NCBI GenBank assembly: GCA_032173965.1
Contig: CM063283.1
Location: 83,082,743-83,146,742, forward strand
Direction: 5' to 3'
Source: Sitta carolinensis
Lineage: Eukaryota; Chordata; Aves; Passeriformes; Sittidae
Length of the DNA stretch: 64,000 nucleotides
The number at the start of each line of letters is the position of its first letter. Positions within the stretch are counted from its first letter, which is position 1. Position numbers and translations under genes: made by a program. The notes under the pieces were generated by a model. That model ran no database searches and was not told the origin of the DNA. It saw only the letters and a list, made by a program, of their open reading frames with translations. Below, piece by piece: positions 42,101-55,300 of the stretch.

Positions 42101-43331
42101 CATAATATCGTTTCAGATCTCCAATGTAATTACTAAGCAATTAATTCTTCTAACTTATTGTGAACACTGAGTGATTTATGAATCAACTGATCAATTATGA
42201 TTTGGCCATTATTTATGAATCATCTTTGATTGATTTTTTTTCTTTTAATGCATGATAATGCACGATAATGCCTTCACTATTTAACAGAGGGGGAATGTCA
42301 CAACAATAGATTGTCTAAAGTGTCCTAGATTACTAGCACAAATCACAAACATTCTTTTTAGGAATTTTTTAAGAAAGCATTTAAATGAGCTAAGCAGTGA
42401 AGCTAAGTAATATGTGGAAATTTTTCCTGGCAGGTTTATGCTTGGGGTGACAATGACCATGGGCAACAAGGCAATGGAACTACTACAGTCAATAGAAAAC
42501 CCACTCTTGTCCAGGGCTTGGAAGGCCAGAAAATCACCAGGGTTGCTTGTGGGTCTTCCCACAGTGTAGCATGGACGACAGTGGATGTAGCTACACCATC
42601 TGTTCATGAGCCAGTCCTTTTCCAGACAGCGAGGGACCCTTTAGGTGCTTCTTATCTTGGTTGGTATTTATTGCCTTATGTTGTTTTTCCTTTACTGCCA
42701 TTGGAGTGTTTGTTTTCTGTGTGGTTTAATAGGTGATAGAAGAGTGCAAAAAATGGTTTAAAAAAAAATCACAAAACAACAAAGTGCACCTCTGGTAAAA
42801 AAGAATTTCAACCAAAACTCCTCAAAGTGGAACTTTTAAATTAAAATGCAGCATGCTTTCTCAAACATCCTAAGGAGTTTCTCTTTATGGAGGTAATGAT
42901 AGATGAATGCTACACTAGTATTAATCTTCTTACACATTACCTCTTGTTTCTAAGGTAAGTGACTTAAGAATTAGGGAATCAAAACAGCAGTGTTTTGTAT
43001 TGAATATAAAAGCATCAAACATCTTGCTAATTAAGCTTTTTTATGACCAAGGCAATTTGTAAATAAATATTTATTAAATATTTAATAAATATTAAATAAA
43101 TAAATAGTCTTGTTACTTTAGAATGTTCGTGTAAGTAAATCTTGTTTTACGTGCTGATCACTAAAATATTTCTATCTGTATTACCTTAATCCTCATGAGT
43201 AACAAGATCAAATACTATTTTATGGAAGCCTGTGTTGGAAAGCCTCAGTATTAACTTTAATATTGTAACTGTAGGCACTGCAGTATAAGAATCTCCATAT
43301 ATATATATATATATATATAATAAATAAATAA

Positions 43332-43376
<45 letters not shown>

Positions 43377-46300
43377 TAAACATATATATATATATAAGGT
43401 ATAGCTAGTTTTAGTCATCTCTACTGATTTAACAAGAAATTAGATAAACCATTTCCTTTTATATATTTTGCCTTTAAGAAATGCTGACCTTCTCTTTCCC
43501 CCTGCCTCTTTTTAGGTGTTCCTTCAGATGCAGATTCTTCTGCTGCCAGTAACAAAATCAGTGGGGCGAACAGTTCCAAGCCAAATCGCCCTTCCCTTGC
43601 TAAGATTCTTCTGTCACTTGATGGGAATGTTGCCAAACAGCAGGCATTGTCTCACATCCTGATAGCATTGCAAATCATGTATGCCAGGTAGGCATGGAAA
43701 CACTCTTTCTGTTGCAGAGCAAAGAGATGACATAGCTTACCATCTATTAGGGACTCTTGAGTCAGGTATGAATAATTTTAGCAAGTTTGTAGTCCTCAGG
43801 ATGGGCCTAAGCTTCATTTAAATTTTCTTTTGATGTCGATGTTAGCTTTATGTTATGTTTACAAAAGTTTCCATTGCCTGGGGAAGAAATAATTCGGAAA
43901 TGCTCAAGTAAATGATGTAGAAGCCGTGTAAATAAATCATGATGGATGATATGGAGGAAGCAGTAGAGGGCAGAGTGGAAGTAACAGTAAGACTTTGCAA
44001 TGCTGTCACTGTTAGTAGAGAACAGAGTATTTGTGCTAAAATTTATAAAGAGAAACTCATGTTAAATATTGAAGCATAAGGCCCAAAGGAGAATAACAAT
44101 GAGCTACCCTCTAAATTCTAGAGCTTGGAGAACTTACCTTATTTTGTTAAGACAAGCTAATAAATTTTTTTCAAGTTGAACAAAGAGAGTATGATTAGGT
44201 TTATGATAATCCATCCGAAATTATTTCAGGGATGCAGTTGTTGGAGCATTGATGCCTGCAAGTATGATTGCACCAGTAGAATGTCCCTCTTCATCGCCAG
44301 CTCCCCCATCAGATGTTACTTCTGCAGGAAGCCCTGCAAATGGAGATGACTGTGTGCTTGTAGGAGATATTGAGGAGAGGCTGAGCCCAAACCCGTGGCA
44401 GGACAGGAGAGGGGAGGTAGTGTGTCACTTTTTTTTATTTGTTTTTAACTGTAAAGCTGACAAATATCAAGATAGTAGCAGAGAATAAAAAACTCCTTCA
44501 TGCTCTAATTTCAGGACTAGGTTCTCTGCACATTTTCAGATTTAAAAAAACCCTAAAATTTTAGTGTAAGATCAGTTTTGAACTTTCCGAACGCACCGTG
44601 TCATTTAAATGCAATTGTGATGATTTCTAGCAATATTTTAGAGATACTGAATTAATTTTGCAGGAGTGATATTAAAAAAAAGTCAAGAATAGCAGAATAT
44701 TTGACCATTATTTAATGAAATTCAGTTGTAAATGAAGATCAGCTGATGAAGACATGAGGCCCTGAATGAAATTCTACTGTGTTGATTCCCAACTGCTAAC
44801 AAAAGCAGAAAAAAGAAAAAGCTTGCTACTGAAGAGGTCTTTGGCATTTATAAACTGTGATCTTGATATGTATTGTCAGGGCTTGCCTTCTATTTTGTAG
44901 ACTTTTCTGCAGGCACTGATGTTTTACTGTATGTTTCTGTAGCAGCTGGCATTGAGGGGAGTATTTGCTGTTTTACGCATACTAGGAACATAAAATAGAA
45001 GCTGAAAATACAGGCAGTGAATCTATTGGTTTTGAATTTATGGTTGTTTTTAAATTGCTGCTGTCTTTGAGCACTAGCCCTTCTAATAAATAGTTAAACT
45101 CTTAAAGGTTTTACAGTGTCTTGCTGAAGTTTTCATTAGTTATTATTTGTTCTGGCTAGGTTGTTCCTTCAGAAGATGCTGTGACACCGTCTGCTGTAAC
45201 TCCCTCAGCTGCTGCTGCCTCTTCCCGTCCTTTCATTCCAGTCACAGATGATCCTGGGGCTGCCAGTATAATTGCAGAAACCATGACAAAAACCAAAGAA
45301 GTAATACCATCAATACTCTTCTCAAAACTTAAGTCCTTACCATGCTTGCTTTTATGAAGCAGTTTTTCTGTTTTGTATTTTAAAACTTACTCTGTAAATG
45401 AGTGTGTTTTTAAAGATCTGCTCAAAGACAGAGGGATGTTTGTTGTTTGTTTTGTAGGATGTAGAAAGCCAGAGTAAGGTGTCTGGCCCAGAACCACAGT
45501 ACTTGGATGAGTTTACAAGTCTCCTGGTGCCAGATGACACACGAGTCATGGTTGACCTGCTAAAGCTTGCGGTGTCCAACCGAGCGGGTGAAAAGGGAAG
45601 AGATGTTCTCTCAGCTGTGCTGTCTGGCATGGGCACAGCTTACCCACAGGTCAGGTTTTGCTTCTGTTGCATTTTAACTGTGTTCTTTTTATTACTAGCT
45701 TGCTGGAATACTTTCTTGTATTGGAAGTGCAGGTTGGCATCCTGTAAAGCTTCTTACACATGAAAATTTTAGTTGAACTTAAATGCATGTGAGCTTTAAC
45801 CATTTTAATAGAAATATTATGTGAATATATGCATGTGCTATAGATATCTGTAACAGACTAATTTCTCCATTTTTCATGCTGCAGTTAGATATTAAGATAA
45901 AATATATTTTTGTACTGACCAAGTGTTGGTGGATATTGGAATGAAGCTGAATTAACCAAGCTCTATTTACTCGATCTATAGAATGTTAATGTAAAAACTT
46001 CCATGAGGATATTTTTTGCATCTGAGTTTATTTTTCAAATTGATACAGTCATTATTGGTAGCTAAAAATGCTGTTAGTATATTGTATTGTCAATGATACA
46101 ATACTTCTTCTGAACTGGTAATATTTACATTGCACACATTGAAGCTTCTAACTTTTTACAAAGTATCTATGGGTGTGGGGTTTTGGGTTTTTTTTTAATA
46201 GCTGACAGAATGTAAGAAATCATAAATTATTTATAGAATATGTGTGTACAGTAATGAACTGAAAGCTGTTTAATATTTCTTGTAGCTTTACCTTTCAACT

Positions 46301-49300
46301 AATAATTTTCCTAATGAGTAATGGTACATTTCTTTTAAGATTTCTAGAACTGTTACTCCCCCCCCCCCCCCCAATATGTGGTGATTAGCTATGTATATTT
46401 ATGTTGGGCTTGAGTTTTCCCAGTCAAATTACATACATGCTGTATGTGCACTTACACATTACTACTGGTTTTTTTAGCATTAATAGTGAGTAACTGAACA
46501 GCTTTGGATTTGTGTGGGATTTTTGTTTTGTAGCTGGAATTTTTATTAGAAACTCATAAAATTAGTACTTTTGGCATTTCCTCCCTACACACCATTTTGC
46601 AATATTATATATTAGTTAAATATTTATACCTTTCTATACTGGTGTATGTTCTGTAGCTTAGCTTTAATAGTTTGCTTTTTCTGTAAGGAAAAACAATTAT
46701 TTGTGTTGCCATTTACTTACTGAAAATGAAAATATTTTGCTTTTAGTTTAAGGTGTTTTTCTAGCTCTAACACTACAAAAAAAGAGTATTTTAGAGTTAA
46801 TATGATGGTTTATGAATCAGATTTCCAAAACCAAGTTGTTAATTTCAAATTTGGGAAGAATGGTAATTTACTTAGATTTCTTGGGTAAATCAAACATACA
46901 GTTCATAAAGTGTGTCTTTTTCTTTTCCTTAGGTTGCTGATATGTTGTTGGAGCTTTGTGTTACAGAACTGGAAGATGTAGCAACTGATTCACAAAGTGG
47001 TCGCCTCTCTTCACAACCAGTTGTGGTAGAGAGCAGCCATCCATATACTGATGATACATCTTCTAGTGGCACCGTTAAAATACCAGGTACAGAATTCTTG
47101 GAGTTATGTTGCTAAGATTCAATTATTTTTTAGCCTGCCCGCATTAAATTTTTCCTTAGCTTATAAAAATATGTATTGTATATTTTTTTTTAAGAGACGT
47201 ATTATGTTTCCTGTTGGTATAAAAAAATATTTCTTGAAGCGGATTTTCCTACTTGCGGATGAAAAATCTCAGTTCTATACAATGTGCATTTCTGGGTTCA
47301 TTGGGTGTGATTCCACTTGCATATCTTTGCTGTTCTCCATTCAGTTATTAAGCTGAGAAGGACTGAGGCTTTTTTAGGTTTTGAAAACTCATCTTCTAGT
47401 CTTGAGCAATGGAAATACTTCTTTGTTTTAATGCTGTCTTTTAATTTAGTGCTTCCTTCAGTAATTTACCTAGTACTTAGCCAAAGTTACTGACAGAGAT
47501 ATCTGCCTTAACTGTAAATAGGCATTTTTTGTCTTTTGCAACTTCAGTTTTGAGTGTTCTGGTATGGCCTTTTGTCTGCTAGCCCCTACTCACATGAGCT
47601 TGCTGTGATTTAGGCCTTGGAACAAGAAGAAATTACCGGCAAATAATGTCATTAAAGCAAAAGTTAATTTTGTTAATGGGCACTATGGCTTCCAAACAAC
47701 TGCATTTGATTTCATGTGGCTTTCTAAAATACTGCATTTGTCCATGATATTGATTGCTGTGTAGAAGTGTGTGAGCTCTTTGTTGCTGTTTAGGTGCCGA
47801 GGGGCTGAGGGTGGAGTTCGACCGCCAGTGTTCCACGGAGCGGCGCCACGATCCACTCACCATAATGGATGGCGTTAACAGGATCGTGTCCGTCCGGTCA
47901 GGTGCGGGGAGCGAGCGCTTCTCACGAGTGTCGTGTGTGACTCACTCCTGATGCTGAACGAAACGTGCCTCTGCCTCTGGCTGACTTCTTCTTAGGGATA
48001 GGCCAGTAAAACAGAGGGGAAACCTGTGTAAATTGATACTGTCTCTTAAACTAAAATGTTTGTAGGATCTGGACACAAAGACTGATCTTGTGTCTTTGGA
48101 CATAGAGAATCTCTGGGAAGTGCATGTCAAGTTGTCCAATTCTTCCAAAGAGCAGATAGAGTGTAAAAATTCAGTGTTTAGCACCCTGCCACATGTGTGA
48201 ATTTCTATATAATCAGAGTGTATTTTAACAAATTCAAAAAGCATACTTCTGCTACCTTTTTCCTTTTTCAGGTAGTACTTAGAGAAATTTCAGCTTTCAT
48301 ACAGTCAAGACATTCTTTCATACAGTCAAGTCAAATTCTCTTCTGCTGTCAAATGTCTAAAATAATAGCTTGGTCTTCTTTCTTTGTTTCCTGCTCTGTC
48401 CTTTGTATGTGGCATTACATGAGTTCTTGATATCTCTGATTTAATTTTTAAGCACTATTAATTTGTAGTAGATGTTGGAGGAATATTTTTAATCTCGTCA
48501 AATTTTATGTTGAACCTACCAATACACTACATTATGTGCAAGGATCTCAGTTACTGCCTGTGCAGTCACAATGTGGGCTTTTCATGTTGACCCATTTTTC
48601 CCCAAAGGTGTTTCATTGCTGAGATATTTCTGGTTGGTTCCTGGTTGGAAGCTGTAAAGCTTAGTTTAATGTATAGGTTATTATATATTTTTGTAATGGG
48701 AAAGATAATTTGAAAATAGGACAAGGGATTTTAGTAAACTTTTGTAGCTGTCTCCCGATTGTGGTACTTGGCTATCTGATAGCAGTGCTAATCGAACATT
48801 TAAAAATTTGGTTTTGTAGTGTTTAAGACTTAATGTAGCATCCTTACGTTTATATCATGTACTTTACGTAGCTTTTTTTGTTGCATGCCTTCGTGTGATT
48901 TTTATAATATTTCCCCACATGCTGTTGATGAGTGCCTAGCGGATTGGCTCAGGCAGTATAGCTGAGTGTGTTTGTCTTGCCCCTGTAACAGGTCGGGAGT
49001 GGTCAGATTGGTCTAGCGAATTGCGAATTCCAGGGGATGAGTTGAAGTGGAAGTTCATCAGTGATGGGTCTGTGAATGGATGGGGATGGCGCTTTACAGT
49101 TTATCCTATCATGCCAGCTGCAGGTAAGGTATCAGGAGGGTAAGAGTAGATTTCATTGTTTGCTTTTTACACTGCACTTCCTGCATGGTATTCGCATGCC
49201 AAAGTTTAGTACTTTGTTTACATTTATTCTCAGAAAAAGTTTTCATTCATACTTAGGAAGCATTTTCAGCTAAATCCTGAGAGGTGCACTTGTACATAGA

Positions 49301-52300
49301 GAAGAAAGAGAAATATTTTTTAGTCACTCTAGTCTGCCTTTTCATTACTGAAGAGAGGATACTTCTTGGTCATCTGAAATGCCCTTATTTTTTAAAATCC
49401 ATCTGTTTTAAAACTATGTAAATTAAGTTGTGAATGTGCATCTTCTGTCTCTTCAAAGGGAAGTAGAGTAGATAACTCATGCAGACTAGCACTCTAGAGT
49501 GCTATGTTTGATCAACTAAATTCTGCCTGTGTTCTGTTCTTATTTCAGTCTGAGGACAGCTTTTTTTTTTGTTGTTTTTCTTTTTTGTTTCTTGCAGGCC
49601 CTAAAGACCTTCTCTCAGATCGTTGCATTCTTTCGTGTCCCTCAATGGATTTGGTTACATGTTTGTTGGATTTTCGCTTAAATTTTGCTTCCAACAGGAG
49701 CATAGTTCCTCGCTTGGCAGCTTCTCTTGCAGCTTGTGCTCAACTGAGTGCCTTGGGTGAGTATAGTCTTAAAATTAGGTCTGTTATTTTGAAGTTACGA
49801 TGATTGTTTTCGGCATTACATTCTTTGTGTCCTTTTTTTTTCCTTAGCTGCTGGCCACAGAATGTGGGCCCTGCAGAGACTTCGGAAGCTGCTCACCACA
49901 GAGTTTGGCCAGTCCATTAACATCAACCGGATCCTAGGGGATAATGAGGGAGAAACACGAGCTTTGGTAAGAGTGCAATGGTGCTCTCCTCTTTATATTT
50001 TCCACATTAAGATTAAAGTGCTAGCCCTGATGTACAACGTTTTTTGTGTTCATGGAAAAATATGAAGTGGGCAAATGAATGCTCTTCTTGCACAGTGCTT
50101 GCAAGTCTGTAAAGGTACTCCAGTTTAGAAAAATAAAAATGGCTAATTCCTAGACTTAACAGGTGTGCTTTTTGAATTGCCAAAAAGGGGTAGAAATAAT
50201 TTTGTTTGAACAAGTGGGTGGAAATGGTACTTCACACAGCTAGCTGTAGTTTAGCAAGTTAATTGTGTTTTGTAACAGTCATCTAAATAATGTACTTTCT
50301 GTAATGCATGCACTATGACTAACTTTCTAGTTGTGTGGTGTCTCTAGAGTTTCACAGGGAGTGCTTTAGCTGCTTTGGTTAAAGGTCTTCCAGAAGCTTT
50401 GCAGCGACAGTTTGACTATGAAGACCCCATTGTGAGAGGTGGAAAACAATTGCTCCACAGCCCTTTCTTTAAGGTAATGCAGTACAATCAGTAAAGAACA
50501 CATTAAAATAGTTCCGGGATTTTTTTGAGGTGTTCTAAGCTCTCTTGGTCCCATATCAGCAATGTTTACTGACAAAATCAGAATACTGCTTCTAAAAGGA
50601 GAATCAAGTACACAAAACCAGAATCCTGCTTCTATAAGGAAATCACATATGCAAATGAAAAATAAAGAGTACCTGGCTAGACAGAGAAACTCGGGAAAAC
50701 ATCTCATAAGCATACTTTTTGATAAATGATTGTGAGTTTTCCTAATAGGAGTGTTGTATATTTCTATCTAGTTAGCTTAGTACTCTGAAAGTTTTATTTA
50801 CGTCCAGTTGGAAAAAATGACAATGTGCAAAATGAACCTTGTACTTCAAAGTAAAAATAAATAAGCTAAGGAAGTCTAGAGAAGAGCAAGAAGAATAAAA
50901 GGTGAAAATGTCTGCTTTGTAGTATAAAAGTGAAACTAAGAGGATGTACCTGTCTTAACAGAAAGAAATCATAAAAGTTTATAGAAGGAGGAAGTAATAT
51001 GTTGTTCACAATATTAATCTGGAACATTGATTCGAAATTGAATCAAACTGAAAATCAGTTGAAAATTCATTGAATTGTAGAAAGGGGACTTAGTTTAGAG
51101 ATGTAAGGTAAAATGTTAAGCACATGGGATTTGATGTGGAAAAGGTAATTAATCTGGGAATGTTTTTCACAGGGAGGTTATGAAAATTTCTGGATTGAAA
51201 GAGGAAATTAGATACCTAACTGTGAGATAGTGGGGCTACACTTGATGTTACTCCATCCATGAGGGTAATGAAGATGGCTCTTAGTGACTTCATGTGTCTT
51301 GAGACTGTTCAGGCCCTACTGGCCTGTCTGCTGCTCATCTCTATCAAATGCATACTGATTTTTATTACATATTTTTGATATATCTCTAAAATGTTTTCTT
51401 GATTGTCTGAAGGTGCTTGTGGCTCTTGCTTGTGATCTGGAGTTGGACACTCTCCCTTGCTGTGCAGAGACACACAAATGGGCCTGGTTCAGGAGATACT
51501 GCATGGCATCCAGGGTTGCTGTGGCTCTTGATAAAAGGACACCCTTACCTCGCCTTTTCCTTGATGAGGTACTGCAGGAATACTTGAAATGGTTAATGGA
51601 ACGTGTGAAAGTGTCTTGTGTAAAAAGATACACTGAGTTTGAATTATTTTATGCCAACTGTGATAGGAGTAATTGATAATTTCAATAATGTTGTTTAATG
51701 CAAAATATTTCACAGGTGGCAAAGAAAATCCGAGAATTAATGGCAGATAATGAGAATATGGATGTTCTTCATGAGTGCCATGATGTTTTTAAGAGAGAAC
51801 AGGATGAGCAGCTTGTCCAGTGGATGAATAGGTAATTTCTTTCAACTGTTACTGGTTAGGTGTTGTGATGCTTTGTTGTACAATGATAAACTGAATTTTT
51901 TGTGACTTTTAAAAAGCTCTTAAGATTTTGTTTGTTTTGCATTTCCTGCAGACGACCTGATGACTGGACACTTTCAGCTGGAGGCAGTGGAACTATTTAT
52001 GGTTGGGGTCATAATCATAGAGGACAGCTTGGTGGAATTGAAGGTGCAAAGGTCAAAGTCCCAACTCCATGTGAAGCTCTTGCCACCCTTAGACCAGTGC
52101 AGTTAATTGGTGGTGAACAGACTCTCTTTGCAGTGACTGCTGATGGGAAGGTAAGGATACAACAAATGGTTGCTTGTTTGACTCTCTTGAAATATTTCAC
52201 CGGCAGAGAGAATGGGTTTGACTAAATGAAAAATGGTGTGCATAGCACAGGTTCATTATTATTGGTAGTAGTAACTTTATGTTTTTTAAAGAATCTGAAC

Positions 52301-55300
52301 TATACCAACTCCATCAGTACTTTCTAGGGCTGCAGTTACTATTGCATTAAATGGCTGAAAGAAACGTATTTGAGTTCTCGATTCAAACATGTGATCAGAT
52401 TTTGTCAAACAAAGTTGGGTACAAGCAGCATGCTCATGGAGTTCTGTAAAACAGGGATGATTATTTCTCTCTAACAGAGGAGAGGTGTAATGTGAAATTG
52501 TTCACAGCTGGCTAAATGTAAGTTAGATATTGCTGGATCTAATTTCTAGGTGCTCAAGTCCTGAGTGAAAAGGAATCTCAGTACAGAAGTTTAGTGTAAG
52601 GTATGGGAGAAAAAAATCAGTTCATGAATTTGAAAAGTTTTTATTTTTATACAAATGGCAGCTGTTAAGGACGTGGTGGAGAATTTTAGCTAGAGCTTTG
52701 TGTAACAGTTACATTCATCTAGTGAGGTACTGTAATGATTCCTCGGGGTCAGTATCATCCTTGTTAGTAATTCACAGAAGGGTAAAGGGCAGATTAGTAG
52801 CATTTCTTGACATCATTCTGTTGAAAGAAATTATTTTCAGAAAGGCAAAAAGAGTGAAAAGCAGTAATTGAAACTGTATTTATGGGATGGAAGGGAAAGA
52901 AGCAACTGTGTTTAGGTGTGTGTATTCTACAGAAGAAAGAAAGAAAACTAGAACAGTGCTGCTTGGAAGGAGAGCTACAGGCAGGTGTTAGATAGATCAG
53001 GCAAAGCTATGATCTCTTGATAGTTTTACAAAATAAGCTTTAGTATTTCACACTAAATCCATTAAGTCACTGAGAGTTCTTACTGACTTGCATGTAGCCA
53101 CATTTTCCCAAAGTTTTTTTGAATAATATTTCAAAATATTTCCTTATTTTCCAAAAGAGAGAAAATAAGAAGCCTGTAAGAAATTGGTTTTTTTTTTTTT
53201 TTTAGACTTTCATTGAACTGCATTCTGACATATATACATTAAGAATTCTTCTCTAGAATTAATTTCTAGGGAATGTTCCACCTGAGGCGAACAAAACTAA
53301 ATCTTATTCCTTACTTTAAAGCTGTATGCCACTGGATATGGAGCAGGTGGTAGGCTTGGAATTGGAGGAACAGAATCAGTTTCTACTCCTACTTTGCTGG
53401 AATCCATTCAACACGTGTTCATAAAGAAAGTTGCAGTGAACTCAGGAGGAAAGCACTGTTTGGCATTGTCTTTTGAGGGAGAAGTTTATTCTTGGGGTGA
53501 AGCAGAAGATGGCAAACTTGGTCATGGAAACCGAAGGCAAGTAAACACTTGAAAATGTTATTTTAAAAAACCTATTAATGGATACTTATCATAGTTGTTG
53601 ATATTAATGATTTTTTCTAGTCAAAAATAAATCCTTAGGATATTAAACTGGAACAAAGCAAATACTCAATGATTTTAGGTGTCTTCATCCTCATTTTAAA
53701 AGAGGACTCTCCATACACTGGTGAATGTGACTGGTCTATCCCAGAAGTTTTGTCCAGACAGATGTTTTCTTTTCAGCCCTTGTGATCGCCCTCGTGTGAT
53801 TGAGTCTCTGAGAGGCATAGAAGTGGTTGACATTGCTGCTGGGGGAGCACACAGTGCTTGCATTACAGCTGCAGGAGACCTTTTCACATGGGGAAAGGGA
53901 CGATACGGACGCCTTGGCCATGGAGATAGTGAGGACCAACTAAAACCTAAACTGGTAAGAAACCTTTGGAGCACTCAACAGTCTTTGTCCAGTTAATATC
54001 TTCTGATTTATAACTTTTTGCATTTCTGTGTACAAAGACTTAACAGGCAAACCAGTAGTATTTGTTAGAAAAGAGCAAGCTGCCGTGATTGAAAGGACGA
54101 AATGAAAGAGGAGCTGCAAAACTTTGCTAGTGGTGACCAAACAGCTTATAAGGAATTTATTTTAAAGAAAATCTAAAGAAATATGTGAAGTTTCATGCTG
54201 CTTTAAATGATGGATTGTGCCTCTTGGAAACTATTTCAAGTAGTGGCAAGGATAGGGAGGATGTGATGTATGCAGACCTTTTACTTTGTGATTCCAAATC
54301 CCGTACTTCATCACTAGGTGGCATCATTTCAAAAGACGTCAACTAAATTCAGATTATGATGCATGTGCTCAAAAATTGTAAACTAGTAAAAGACTATTTG
54401 AAAATGAGACTTTTTTCCCCCTTACTGTATTCAGTACATGCACAAAGTGCCTGAAATTATTTCAACAGGATATAGTCTTTGATAACGTTAGATATTTTGT
54501 ATTGTTTTCCCTGACATTGAGGTAAAAAAGTTCATCAACTAAATAAAAAAATATTCCTGTATTTAAAATACATAGATAATTTTCATTTTGCTGTTTGAAA
54601 AGAACAAAGCTCTTACAGTTGCCTTTATTTCCTTATTCCTGTGCTGTTTCAGACTTGTAGTTCACCTCTCCAAGCTGAATTTGTCATCTTTTGTGAAACT
54701 AAATAACTGAGTCTTTTATGGTGAACAAAAATGGGTGATTTCATTCCAGGTGGAAGCTCTCCAGGGTTACCGTGTGATTGATATAGCCTGTGGCAGTGGG
54801 GATGCACAGACACTGTGCCTCACTGATGATGATACAGTCTGGTCCTGGGGTGATGGAGATTATGGAAAACTTGGGAGAGGAGGCAGTGATGGCTGTAAAG
54901 TACCAATGAAGGTATTTCTGTGTAGTTTTTCCATTTCTTTAGAAGCTATGATGTTGGTGGAGAATGCTGAAGACAGGTTTGTCAATGTGTGAGAGCTTTC
55001 ATCCATCCTGGAACATCCAGGATTCTTCTGGTGGTTGTTAAGAATGAACTTTGTAGGCTACAATAACAAGACTTTAAGCTTTATGCTGATTGTTAAAATT
55101 GCACTTGAAGGTTTTTCTTTGGAAAACATTGCTGGTTTAAATAGTACTTCTCATTTTAATTTTGATTCCTGTCAAAACATTAGGTTTTGCCAATAAATCT
55201 TCATGTTTCCTTGTGTTAAGAAATTTACAATAGTCATAGGTCAGTCCAGAAAGGGGTATCAATTAATTGAAAAGTATTCTTGCTTTATATTAAACCCTTT

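Noticed and set aside
53541..53546. GT donor (gtaaac) for exon 72
   Set aside because: It adds two residues and then reads into a stop in exon 73. The GC donor at 53537 gives the conserved protein.
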